NCBI GenBank assembly: GCA_018828825.1
Contig: JAHJUV010000027.1
Span: 1-7,176 of the forward strand
Source: Planctomycetota bacterium
GTDB taxonomy: Bacteria; Planctomycetota; Phycisphaerae; Sedimentisphaerales; UBA12454
Length of the DNA: 7,176 bases
Direction: 5' to 3'
The position numbers and the translations under genes were made by a program. Positions 1-6,998 of this stretch are shown piece after piece. Numbering within the stretch: position 1 is the stretch's first letter; every line of letters begins with the position of its first letter. Under the pieces are notes generated by a model that saw only the letters and a list, made by a program, of their open reading frames with translations, did no database searches and was not told where the DNA came from.

Positions 1-19
1 CAGGTGAACTAAATTCCAT
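1..19 (-). CDS. Possible start of an unidentified gene leaving the left edge
   Basis: On the minus strand an ATG at 19..17 begins a frame that stays open to the window edge, giving only about six codons (M-E-F-S-S-P). The reason to call it is the AAGGA ribosome binding site at 30..26, six bases before the ATG, which is a textbook arrangement. A promoter-like pair lies further upstream (125..97). The gene lies downstream of the glycosyltransferase, but about 600 bases and an opposite-strand remnant intervene, so it probably has its own promoter. Too little protein is visible to assign a function, and a chance ATG cannot be excluded. Confidence 0.35.
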
Positions 20-25
20 AACTTA

Positions 26-30
26 TCCTT
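26..30 (-). promoter_or_regulatory. Shine-Dalgarno site for the left-edge gene
   Basis: The minus strand reads AAGGA followed by six bases (TAAGTT) and then ATG. Motif and spacing are both close to ideal, and this site is the main support for a gene start at 19. Confidence 0.35.
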
Positions 31-96
31 CCCTAATTTATGGTTAATTCTGTTCTCTTTGCCCAACGCAAACGGTTGTTGCCGACTATGCCGGCG

Positions 97-125
97 ATAA
101 TACCATATCAATATCTGTTTGAAAA
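97..125 (-). promoter_or_regulatory. Candidate sigma70-type promoter for the left-edge gene
   Basis: On the minus strand a TTTTCA box (125..120, 4 of 6 matches to TTGACA) is separated by 17 bases from TATTAT (102..97, 5 of 6 matches to TATAAT). Transcription would start near 90 and leave a leader of about 70 bases before the ATG at 19. The region is AT-rich, so such matches arise easily by chance. The rest of 31 to 248 shows no coding frame, RNA gene or strong terminator. Confidence 0.25.
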
Positions 126-248
126 CCTTTTTTTACACAAACAATAAAGTCCTGAGATGAGCTGGTTTTAAACAAAAACAGTTCCTGGAAGACATAAAGC
201 AAACTGTAAAATATCGAAAACTGTGAGAAAAACGTTTCTAATCAAATA

Positions 249-644
249 TTGAGACCTGACAAATGGACTGATTCTACTGAAAATGCCGGTAAAGCCGTTT
301 ATCTTTCAATCGGCCACGGATTTGGCGACAACCTGATGGCTACGGCTGTCATCGCAGGAATTAAAAAAGAATTCCCCGATATGAGAATTTTCGTCCTCAC
401 AAAAAGACGATGGGAAATTTTCGAAAACAGCCCTGATGTTGCCGCCTGTTATAACGGGCGGGTCGTAATGGGAAAAAACCTTCGCTCTACAAAAGAGCGA
501 TATCCCTGCAATATAAACATAACTGCCGACCTGCCCTGCAGCCCCTGTTGGCTGGAAAAACCGTGCGAAAAACCGGTATGCAAAGTTCTGCTCGCCCCGG
601 AACTCATTATGCAAAAACTAAACGAGTTATTATATCCCCGTTAA
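249..644 (+). pseudogene. Internally deleted GT9 (heptosyltransferase-like) glycosyltransferase remnant
   Basis: The 131-residue frame resembles the two ends of a GT9 glycosyltransferase joined together. Residues 15 to 66 look like the first Rossmann segment, with a GHGFGDNLMATAVIAGIKK loop and helix, then a strand at RIFVLTK, and NSPDV. Residues 93 to 128 look like the family's C-terminal end, with a Cys cluster at 97, 100, 106 and 111 (CX2CX5CX4C) followed by a short final helix. GT9 proteins usually have about 330 to 380 residues, so some 200 central residues are absent, including the second nucleotide-sugar domain core. The only usable start is TTG at 249. There is no ATG or GTG in frame back to the stop at 207, and no convincing ribosome binding site. 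It is the only well-supported plus-strand frame here, and its 3' end overlaps the convergent glycosyltransferase gene. I infer an inactive deletion product. A short functional protein is possible but less likely. Confidence 0.6.
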
Positions 645-2720
645 TTTTTTATAAATCCCTATCACATCCTGTGCCGTTCTCTGCCAGGTATACTGTTTAT
701 TTCTTTCCGCTCCCGCCGCAATCAAATTTCGTCTCAGGTTTTCATCATTTGAAATTTTTACAATCGCATCTGCAATCGATTCTGTACTGGAGGGGTCAAC
801 GTATAAAGCCGCGTCGCCCGCAACTTCAGGCATCGATGAAATATCCGATGTAATTACCGCTGTTCTGCAGGTAAATCCCTCAAGAATAGGAATGCCGAAA
901 CCCTCGTAGAGACTCGCAAAAATCAATGCCTTCGCACAGCCGAGCCACGGACGCAGATCGTCAACAACTCCGGCCCAAAAAACATTTTGATAATGACCGC
1001 TTTTAAGTTTTCTTACGAATTCCTCTTCTCGTTTCGGCAATTGTCCTATTACTATAAGTTTGAGGTTTTCAGGCAAAAATCTCCTGCCCGATTCAAAGGC
1101 CTCAACTGTACGGGAAATATTCTTTCGTCTGTCCGGAGACGAAATAACAACGAGGTAATCCTCCAGTTTTTGGCCCAGTTTCCCCGACAATTGAAGCATT
1201 ATTTTATTTTTCTGCTCCGTATTATATTCCAAAGCTTCAAAACCCGCTGCCAGCGATATAACATCAACCTTATTAGTGTCTATTTCAAAGACTGAACACA
1301 AATCATTCTTTGTCGACTGCGATACAGCTACAAAATGGTCGGCTTTCCTGACGGCATTTTCGAACCTGTCAAGTCTTGACTTCGTGTATAACTGCGGCAA
1401 TTTATAACGTCTAAGGTCGTGAACCGTCATAAGACGCGGCTTGCCGCTGGTCGGAGGCATCAGATGATGAAAACAATGATAAATATCGAAATCACTAGTC
1501 AGATACTCCAGTTTGGGATAATCAAAATAATTCCAGAAATTTTCAAGCCACCGCATTTTCACTGTCAGTGTTTTTGATTCCATCGCCTCCGGTAGTTCAC
1601 TCTTGACTATTTCCTTTATCCTTGACGCAAAACGACTCGAATGAAACAGCACCAATTCAGGTTTATCATCTATCGCCGCAAATCCTTTCAGCAGCCCCAT
1701 ACCGAAAGTATAAAAACCCGAAAATTTATTTATAACTACAGGATTGAAATCTATTGCCACTCTTATATCCGATACAGTTCGCGCCCTTTTAACCAAAGCC
1801 CTGCTGTTTTCTTTTATATCTGAGCGGTCTTGGCTGCCCCACAGTGCAGGATGAAGCCGGTTTTGGGCTATAAAAAACCAAAGAAGCGTCTTCAAATGAA
1901 AATGTCTCTTCAGGGATTTCGTCAAAAAATCACAGGCGGTCGTTCTCATAGATTCTCTAATCGCGTTTCTTGCGGCCCGGTACTGCTCTTTGCTCAATCT
2001 GGCCATTGCGACTTTATACGGTATCACTCTTCTACCTCCGCCGTTGTAGTAAAAATTCTCGAGAACCCTGAATTCAATATTGCTGTTGGCAAAACAAATT
2101 CTCGAAATATTTCCGCTGTGTCGCCTTCTTTTAAAAACCGGCTTGTCTATGCTGATAAAATCATAATCCAGTGAAAGCCGAAGCCACAAATCATAATCCG
2201 AGCAAACGGGCAAAGAATTATCAAAGCCTTCGGCTTGAACCAGAACCTTCTTCGGAAAAAGAGAACCGCAGGAATGTATTAATATGTTTTCAAAAAGATG
2301 CCTTGTTATTCTCCCGTTGAACAGTTTCTTCTTGCCCCTCCGCAAAATATTGCCATACTTATCTATTGCAACGTAAGGCCCATAAACAACAACATCTTCA
2401 GACCCTTGCGGCATTACCTCTGCCATCTTTTCAAGTGCGTCAGGATATAAAAGGTCATCGGAGTCAAGAAATGAAATGTATTTCCCGCTTGCAAGCTCGA
2501 TGAGTTTATTTCTTGCATTGGCGTCCCCGGTATTTTCCTGCCAATAGTAGCGCACATTATAGCCGTTTTTCTCGAACATCTGCTTTGTGCTGTCGGTTGA
2601 GCCGTCATCGACTATAACAACTTCGAAATCCCTGTATGTCTGCGCAAAGACACTGTCGAGAGTTTCTTTTAAAAAATGTTCCCTGTTATACGTCGGAATA
2701 CAAACGCTGATATTCGGCAT
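630..2720 (-). CDS. Two-domain glycosyltransferase, GT2 fused to GT4
   Basis: This 696-residue protein carries two glycosyltransferase domains. Residues 1 to about 225 are a GT2 (GT-A fold) domain: the N-terminal ISVCIPTYNRE strand, VDDGS at 37 to 41, the metal-binding LDSDD (D86, D88, D89), and SDYDLWLR at 174 to 181 in the place of the catalytic ED.DLW motif. A basic helical linker (about 226 to 316) follows. Residues 318 to 696 are a GT4 (GT-B fold) domain with SGFYTFGMGLL near its start, TVHDL (432 to 436), VSQSTKNDL (466 to 474), and EGFGIPILE, in which E606 and E614 form the EX7E nucleotide-sugar motif. Both catalytic sets look intact, so it may add two sugars in sequence. No signal peptide or clear membrane helix is visible, which suggests action on the cytoplasmic side. 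The ATG lies 20 bases after the exporter stop, with a weak ribosome binding site, so cotranscription is likely. The pairing suggests synthesis and export of an envelope glycolipid or polysaccharide. Sugar donors and acceptor cannot be read from the sequence. Confidence 0.9.
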   Translation of the reverse strand: MPNISVCIPTYNREHFLKETLDSVFAQTYRDFEVVIVDDGSTDSTKQMFEKNGYNVRYYWQENTGDANARNKLIELASGKYISFLDSDDLLYPDALEKMAEVMPQGSEDVVVYGPYVAIDKYGNILRRGKKKLFNGRITRHLFENILIHSCGSLFPKKVLVQAEGFDNSLPVCSDYDLWLRLSLDYDFISIDKPVFKRRRHSGNISRICFANSNIEFRVLENFYYNGGGRRVIPYKVAMARLSKEQYRAARNAIRESMRTTACDFLTKSLKRHFHLKTLLWFFIAQNRLHPALWGSQDRSDIKENSRALVKRARTVSDIRVAIDFNPVVINKFSGFYTFGMGLLKGFAAIDDKPELVLFHSSRFASRIKEIVKSELPEAMESKTLTVKMRWLENFWNYFDYPKLEYLTSDFDIYHCFHHLMPPTSGKPRLMTVHDLRRYKLPQLYTKSRLDRFENAVRKADHFVAVSQSTKNDLCSVFEIDTNKVDVISLAAGFEALEYNTEQKNKIMLQLSGKLGQKLEDYLVVISSPDRRKNISRTVEAFESGRRFLPENLKLIVIGQLPKREEEFVRKLKSGHYQNVFWAGVVDDLRPWLGCAKALIFASLYEGFGIPILEGFTCRTAVITSDISSMPEVAGDAALYVDPSSTESIADAIVKISNDENLRRNLIAAGAERNKQYTWQRTAQDVIGIYKKLTGI

Positions 2721-2740
2721 TCGGACAGTACCCGCACAAA

Positions 2741-4930
2741 TTATGTTACAATTAATTGCGTCTCATAAAGGCTCTTGTACAGGCTGCAGTCTTTTACAAG
2801 CTCGTCGTGTACGCCTTGTGCTATAATTTGGCCGCGATTCATAACCACTATCCTGTCGGCTGATATAACCGTACTGAAACGATGAGCTATCACAAAGCTG
2901 GTCCTGTCGTGCATCAGCTCTTCCAGTACCTTATGTATCTTGGCCTCGCTGTCGGCATCGACCTGGCTCATCGCCTCGTCAAAAATTAATATCGATGGAT
3001 TTTTCAATATCGCCCGGGCGATAACTATGCGCTGCAGTTGGCCGCCGCTAAGGCCGGTCCCGTGCTCTCCGATAACTGTGTTATAGCCGTCAGGCAGCGG
3101 TTCTATGAATTCATGAACATACGCCCTCCTGGCTGCCATAATAACCTCATCCATTGTCGCATTTGGATTGCCGTAACTGATATTTGCAGTTATTGTATCG
3201 TTAAAGGTTACAACCTCCTGAGTAACCATTGCAATTTGATTACGCAGGCTTTTAAGCGTACAATCCGATATATCTACCCCGTCTATCAGTATTCTGCCGC
3301 TGTCCGGATTGAAGAATCGCGGCAGCAGATTTACCAGCGTCGTCTTGCCCGAACCGTTCGGGCCCACCACTGCAATATTATGGCCGGCTTGGACTGATAA
3401 GTTTATGCCTTTTAAGACAGGCTCATTGCTTTTCGGATAGGTAAAAACTACATTCTGAAACTCGATTTTATTTTTCAGCGGACTAATTTCGACAGAACCC
3501 GGCTTTTCATATTCGACCTCGCTGTCCAAAAGCTGAAAAACCCTGTCGGATGCCGCGTTGCAATTCTGAATCTGATTCCATACGTCACTGGTTTTTCGAA
3601 CCGACTCGGCCGCTACCCCCAGCGCAATCAATATACCAAAGAACGTACTTGGCTGCATATTGCTATCGGTAACCCATATTATGCCCAAAAGAAGAGCCGC
3701 TGAGCCGGCGAACATACCGAGCACATCAAGTAAAGGACCCGTTACGGAATCAACCTTGGCCAAACGCAACGACTGCTTGAGAAGGGTCCTGCTTATACCG
3801 TTATAAACCTGCGATTCATACTGCTGACGATTATACACTTTGACAACGCGAATCGAAGAAACCGCCTCCTGAAGCTTTCCGAGCATGACCGCGGTGCTTC
3901 GAAGAGATTTGCCGGCATATTTTCGTATTTTTTTACCGAGACTGGAAAAAATAAACAGTACGGCCGGGGCGGATATAAGAAAAATCAGCGTAAGCTTATA
4001 ATTCAATATCATAGCAAAGGTCAGCATAAAAAACGCTTTCATCGGCTCCTGAAAGTTTTTCCCGAGAAAAACTTTAATACCTTTGCCAATGCCGTTAACA
4101 TCGCCAATCATTCTGCTGATAGCGTCACTGGTGCCATGCGCCGTAAAATATCCCACCTTCATATTCATCGCATGGGCAAAAAGCTCTTCACGAAGCCTTG
4201 CGGTGGCTACCTGTACAACTTTTGCGCCATAATATTTTTGAATAAATGTCCCCAGGCATCGGAATATCGTTACCCCTATCATCGCAACAATTATAAACAT
4301 CACAGCTTTTTTCTTCGCCTCCTTGCTGTTATCGCGAGGCAAAAGACTTATCGCCTTCTGCGCATTTTCCATTAAAGCCCATCTTGCCGACCAGCTTGTG
4401 CGTGTTATAAAACCGGCATCATCATACATCCATTTCGCAGGCTTTTTCATTACAAGCTTTAGCGTAGAAATTTCTCCGGCGCTGAATCGGCGAACATCCA
4501 TTTTTAAAACCCCCTCACCGGACGATAACGCGAGAATCTCAAGCATTTTTGCGGACAATTGCTTTGACTCGACAGTATCATTCGAATCATCGCTGACAAA
4601 TACTACTATATCGCCCGCCCTGAAACCAAACTTGGCGGCAAGGCTGTCCTTTTTAACTTTGTTGATTTTCAAACCATAAATCATTTCCTCGTTATGAATG
4701 ATGTCTGTCGTATCCGGAACATAAAAATCTATTCCATAACGATTCTCGCAGGTTTTTCGGTCTATCCAGCCGTGAAGTCCCTCCTCTCCCATCATCACTT
4801 TCAGCAGCGGGATGACCGTCATAAAACTCAACGCGAACAACGAGCTGACTATGAACACGGCCACCAGCAGCAACACTACCCTCGGCCACTGCGGCCAAAC
4901 ATACTTCCATATACGCCTGTAATAACTCAT
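2741..4930 (-). CDS. MsbA-type ABC exporter (permease-ATPase) with a periplasmic PDZ-like insert
   Basis: This 729-residue protein is a half-transporter with fused membrane and ATPase domains, as in MsbA and other type IV ABC exporters, and is expected to work as a homodimer in the inner membrane. Helix 1 covers about residues 17 to 47 and helix 2 about 208 to 228, with further helices near 296 to 331 and 400 to 440. The ATPase domain (about 488 to 729) is complete: A-loop Y498, Walker A GPNGSGKT (523 to 530), Q-loop Q571, signature LSGGQ (627 to 631), Walker B ILIFDE with D651 and catalytic E652, D-loop SQVD (655 to 658, usually SALD), and H-loop H683. MsbA has about 580 residues. The extra length lies mainly in the first external loop, about 160 residues instead of some 20. 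The start is fixed by AGGAGA seven bases before the ATG. The downstream glycosyltransferase suggests a glycolipid substrate; the family also includes drug and peptide exporters, so the substrate is uncertain. Confidence 0.92.
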   Translation of the reverse strand: MSYYRRIWKYVWPQWPRVVLLLVAVFIVSSLFALSFMTVIPLLKVMMGEEGLHGWIDRKTCENRYGIDFYVPDTTDIIHNEEMIYGLKINKVKKDSLAAKFGFRAGDIVVFVSDDSNDTVESKQLSAKMLEILALSSGEGVLKMDVRRFSAGEISTLKLVMKKPAKWMYDDAGFITRTSWSARWALMENAQKAISLLPRDNSKEAKKKAVMFIIVAMIGVTIFRCLGTFIQKYYGAKVVQVATARLREELFAHAMNMKVGYFTAHGTSDAISRMIGDVNGIGKGIKVFLGKNFQEPMKAFFMLTFAMILNYKLTLIFLISAPAVLFIFSSLGKKIRKYAGKSLRSTAVMLGKLQEAVSSIRVVKVYNRQQYESQVYNGISRTLLKQSLRLAKVDSVTGPLLDVLGMFAGSAALLLGIIWVTDSNMQPSTFFGILIALGVAAESVRKTSDVWNQIQNCNAASDRVFQLLDSEVEYEKPGSVEISPLKNKIEFQNVVFTYPKSNEPVLKGINLSVQAGHNIAVVGPNGSGKTTLVNLLPRFFNPDSGRILIDGVDISDCTLKSLRNQIAMVTQEVVTFNDTITANISYGNPNATMDEVIMAARRAYVHEFIEPLPDGYNTVIGEHGTGLSGGQLQRIVIARAILKNPSILIFDEAMSQVDADSEAKIHKVLEELMHDRTSFVIAHRFSTVISADRIVVMNRGQIIAQGVHDELVKDCSLYKSLYETQLIVT
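4442..4681 (-). other. PDZ-like domain inside the first external loop of the ABC exporter
   Basis: Residues about 84 to 163 of the exporter read like a PDZ domain. IYGLKINKVKKDSLAAK and FGFRAGDIVVFV match the pattern in HtrA- and RseP-type PDZ domains, where a beta strand, a 'gSpAa.aGl..GD.I' turn and a further strand follow one another. A helix (about 120 to 134) and two strands ending near LKLVMKK complete the fold. Since ABC exporters have their N-terminus in the cytoplasm, the loop between helices 1 and 2 faces the periplasm. Bacterial PDZ domains usually bind C-terminal tails or exposed strands of partner proteins, so the insert could dock a periplasmic partner. The domain call rests on pattern recognition only. 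Residues 48 to 83 and 164 to 206 on either side are unassigned parts of the insert. Confidence 0.7.
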
Positions 4931-4937
4931 TTAAATA

Positions 4938-4943
4938 TCTCCT
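4938..4943 (-). promoter_or_regulatory. Shine-Dalgarno site of the ABC exporter
   Basis: The minus strand reads AGGAGA, then seven bases (TATTTAA), then the ATG at 4930. It is the strongest ribosome binding site in the window and fixes the exporter start. Confidence 0.75.
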
Positions 4944-4957
4944 ATCAGCCAAAATTG

Positions 4958-4975
4958 TCCCCGCAAAAGCGGAGA
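4958..4975 (-). other. Small hairpin in the exporter leader
   Basis: A seven-pair stem (one G-U pair) with an AAAA/TTTT loop lies about 15 bases before the exporter's ribosome binding site, within the 121-base gap 4931..5051. No U-run follows on either strand, so it is not a standard Rho-independent terminator. It could be a weak leader structure, an mRNA-processing site, or chance. A second imperfect inverted repeat, CAGGT at 5009..5013 with ACCTG at 5025..5029, lies in the same gap. No promoter stood out here. Confidence 0.25.
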
Positions 4976-5051
4976 TTAACGCCGCATACGGTAACAGAAT
5001 AACCCCCGCAGGTCAAGATTTGAAACCTGTCCCAAAAACCGCAAAGACGGA

Positions 5052-5632
5052 CTAATGCTCCCTGATTTGTGTCCAGTTAACAGCTTTTCTGTCGAGTTCG
5101 AGGATTTCGGTGCTGTTTATAAGCCACTTTTATCCGGCGTCTTTTTGAAATAGAACCTCGCCTTTACAATCAAAAACGGCTTGCCCATTTTTGCTATTTC
5201 ACTCTCTTCGGCAAATTTCACAAACGCCTCTGTCGTAAAAACCGCTTGATTATTTTCTATCTCCGTCTTTCGGCTAATAAATGTTACCCTGTCAATCATT
5301 GCCGTCTCGAACAATGCCTGACAGTACGCGATTATGTACTCTTTCGAACTATGTACGGCATCGAAGTAATCATCGGCGATTATCTCTCTAATCGGCTCAA
5401 TTTTTCGCTCTTCAAAAGCCTTGATGCCTTTGTTGACGGCCCCGAGTATTTTCTCTCTGTCGGTTTGGACAAAAAACGCTATCGCAAAAGACGAGACTAT
5501 AATTACAGCCGGCACAAGCATCTGCCACCAGTGTTTTTTGTCGGGCTTTAGTATCCTGAAAAGCCATATTGCAATCATAGAAACGATGGCTGCGGCAATT
5601 CCTGTAAACGGATATTCGAAGATATTCCACAT
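5052..5632 (-). pseudogene. Two-helix membrane protein with NTF2-like domain, frameshifted near its C-terminus
   Basis: The frame as it stands encodes 171 residues ending at a TAA (5119..5117). Two hydrophobic helices (about 8 to 28 and 38 to 55) flank a basic loop (RILKPDKKHW), so the C-terminal part should lie outside the cytoplasm. Residues about 58 to 163 alternate helices and long strands in a way that suggests an NTF2/SnoaL-like fold. No catalytic residues can be named. After D167-K168 the frame loses coherence (S-G-L-stop), whereas the -1 frame continues smoothly as KWLINSTEILELD, then RKAVNWTQIREH, to a TAG at 5054..5052. Restoring one A in the A-run at 5131..5128 would give about 193 residues with a natural NTF2-like last strand. 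The ATG lies four bases after the UPF0210 stop, so translation is probably coupled to that gene. Most of the fold is intact, so this may be a sequencing error or a recent mutation rather than a dead gene. Confidence 0.7.
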
Positions 5633-5636
5633 AGTC

Positions 5637-6998
5637 TTAATTTCTCAGGGCTTGTATTTGTGCCGGTATTCGGCCTTTGCGTTTAATAAAGTTTGGCGAA
5701 GCGACTTTTGAGACTTTCATAATAGGGGCCGAGCCAAGCAGTCCGCCGAAATGTACGATTTGTCCCGCCTTTTTGCCGGGTATAGGTATAATTCTCACGC
5801 CGGTGGTCTTGTTATTTACGACGCCGATTGCCAGTTCGTCGGCGATAATTGCGCTGAGGACATCGGCAGGCGTACTGCCCGGCACAGCGAACATATCTAA
5901 GCCGACCGAGCAAACGCTTGTCAGGGCCTCAAGTTTTTCAAGATTAAGCGCGCCAGTTCTCACCGCGCGAATCATACCGGCATCCTCACTAACCGGAATA
6001 AATGTTCCCGACAAACCGCCTACATTTCCAGATGCCATTGCACCACCCTTTTTTACCGCATCCATCAACATTGCTAATGCCGCAGTCGAGCCGGGACGAC
6101 CCATCCGCGACACCCCCATCGCCTCTATTATTTCCGCTACCGAATCGCCGCGTTTCGGCGTCGATGCAAGCGAAATATCAACAATACCGAAATCGACACC
6201 CATTAACTCCGCAATCTCCCTGCCTATAAGCTCTCCAGCTCTTGTGATTTTGAAAACCGTCCGTTTTATAACCTCCGAAAGCATCGTTAAATCACACTTG
6301 GGATTATTGGCGACAACGTCCCTGACAACGCCCGGCCCTGATATACCTATATTGAGCGAAAAGTCAGGCTCGCCGATACCGTGATGGGCGCCCGCCATAA
6401 AAGGATTATCTTCAGGCACATTGGCAAAGACGGCAATCTTCGCGCAGCCGATACCGTTTTTGCTTCTGGCCGAAAGGTCTTTCAGAATATGTCCGACCTT
6501 TTCAATCGCCGTCATATTCATACCGGCCCTGCTCGATGCAAGATTGAGAAATCCGCATAATCTTTGAGTTTGCGATAACGCCTGCGGTATCGAATCAATA
6601 AGCAGTTCATCGGCTTTTGTCATTCCCTTGTGGACGAGGGCGCCGAAGCCGCCGATGAAATCAATGTTCGCTTCCTTAGCCGCCCTGTCGAGCGTTTTGG
6701 CTACGGAGACAACCGTTGAAATTTTTCGAGGCAGCGGCTCAATCAGCAATGCAACCGGCGTTACGCTTATTCGCCTGTTGGTAATCGGAATGCCGTATTT
6801 GTCCTCAAGCTGGTCGGCGCATTGATTTAAGCGTTTGCCCATTTCTGAAAGCCGTTTATAAATCCTCTTATTAAACGCCGTCAGGTTCCTGTCCATACAG
6901 TCTTTCAGGTTAACGCCGAGCGTAACGGTTCTTATGTCGAAATTCTGCTCGATAGTCATCTTTACCGTTTCAAAAACCTCTTCTACCGATATTCTCAT
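5637..6998 (-). CDS. UPF0210 / DUF711 (PFL family) protein
   Basis: The 453-residue product from the ATG at 6998 matches the usual length and conserved blocks of the UPF0210 (DUF711) family: DIRTVTLGVNLKDC near the start, GGFGALVHKGMTKADELLID (116 to 135), SSRAGMNMTAI (155 to 165), GAHHGIGEPDFSLNIGISGP (203 to 222), a glycine-rich MASGNVGGLSGTFIPVSED stretch (321 to 339), DMFAVPGSTPADV (368 to 380), and a C-terminus ending in GRIPAQIQALRN. It should be a soluble cytoplasmic protein. Family structures are described as related to the pyruvate formate-lyase barrel, hence the 'PFL' name, but no reaction is established and I assign none. The start at 6998 is chosen because family members begin this way and AAAGGA lies seven bases upstream. 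The same frame is open further upstream through 7175, which raises the possibility of a longer fusion. A membrane protein gene follows after four bases. The gene looks intact. Confidence 0.93.
   Translation of the reverse strand: MRISVEEVFETVKMTIEQNFDIRTVTLGVNLKDCMDRNLTAFNKRIYKRLSEMGKRLNQCADQLEDKYGIPITNRRISVTPVALLIEPLPRKISTVVSVAKTLDRAAKEANIDFIGGFGALVHKGMTKADELLIDSIPQALSQTQRLCGFLNLASSRAGMNMTAIEKVGHILKDLSARSKNGIGCAKIAVFANVPEDNPFMAGAHHGIGEPDFSLNIGISGPGVVRDVVANNPKCDLTMLSEVIKRTVFKITRAGELIGREIAELMGVDFGIVDISLASTPKRGDSVAEIIEAMGVSRMGRPGSTAALAMLMDAVKKGGAMASGNVGGLSGTFIPVSEDAGMIRAVRTGALNLEKLEALTSVCSVGLDMFAVPGSTPADVLSAIIADELAIGVVNNKTTGVRIIPIPGKKAGQIVHFGGLLGSAPIMKVSKVASPNFIKRKGRIPAQIQALRN

Noticed and set aside
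119..148. A plus-strand promoter for the GT9 remnant: TTGAAA at 119..124 and AATAAA at 143..148
   Set aside because: The -10 box matches only 4 of 6 positions, the spacing is 18, and the region is AT-rich. It also overlaps the better minus-strand candidate, so it was not listed.
1770..2045. Two separate glycosyltransferase genes instead of a fusion
   Set aside because: The linker between the GT2 and GT4 domains is open throughout, and I see no stop or frameshift in it, so a single gene is called.
4958..4975. Rho-independent terminator between the NTF2-like gene and the exporter
   Set aside because: The stem is short and no T-run follows on either strand, so it is recorded only as a small hairpin.
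5127..5133. Programmed -1 frameshift site at the A-run of the NTF2-like gene
   Set aside because: A slip of the P-site Lys codon would have to re-pair on TAA, and the heptamer does not fit X XXY YYZ. No clear downstream stem or upstream Shine-Dalgarno stimulator was seen. A mutation or sequence error is simpler.
5677..6384. A 235-codon plus-strand open frame
   Set aside because: It lies entirely opposite the well-supported UPF0210 gene, has low-complexity composition rich in Ser, Pro, Ile and Thr, and resembles no family. It is an antisense shadow.
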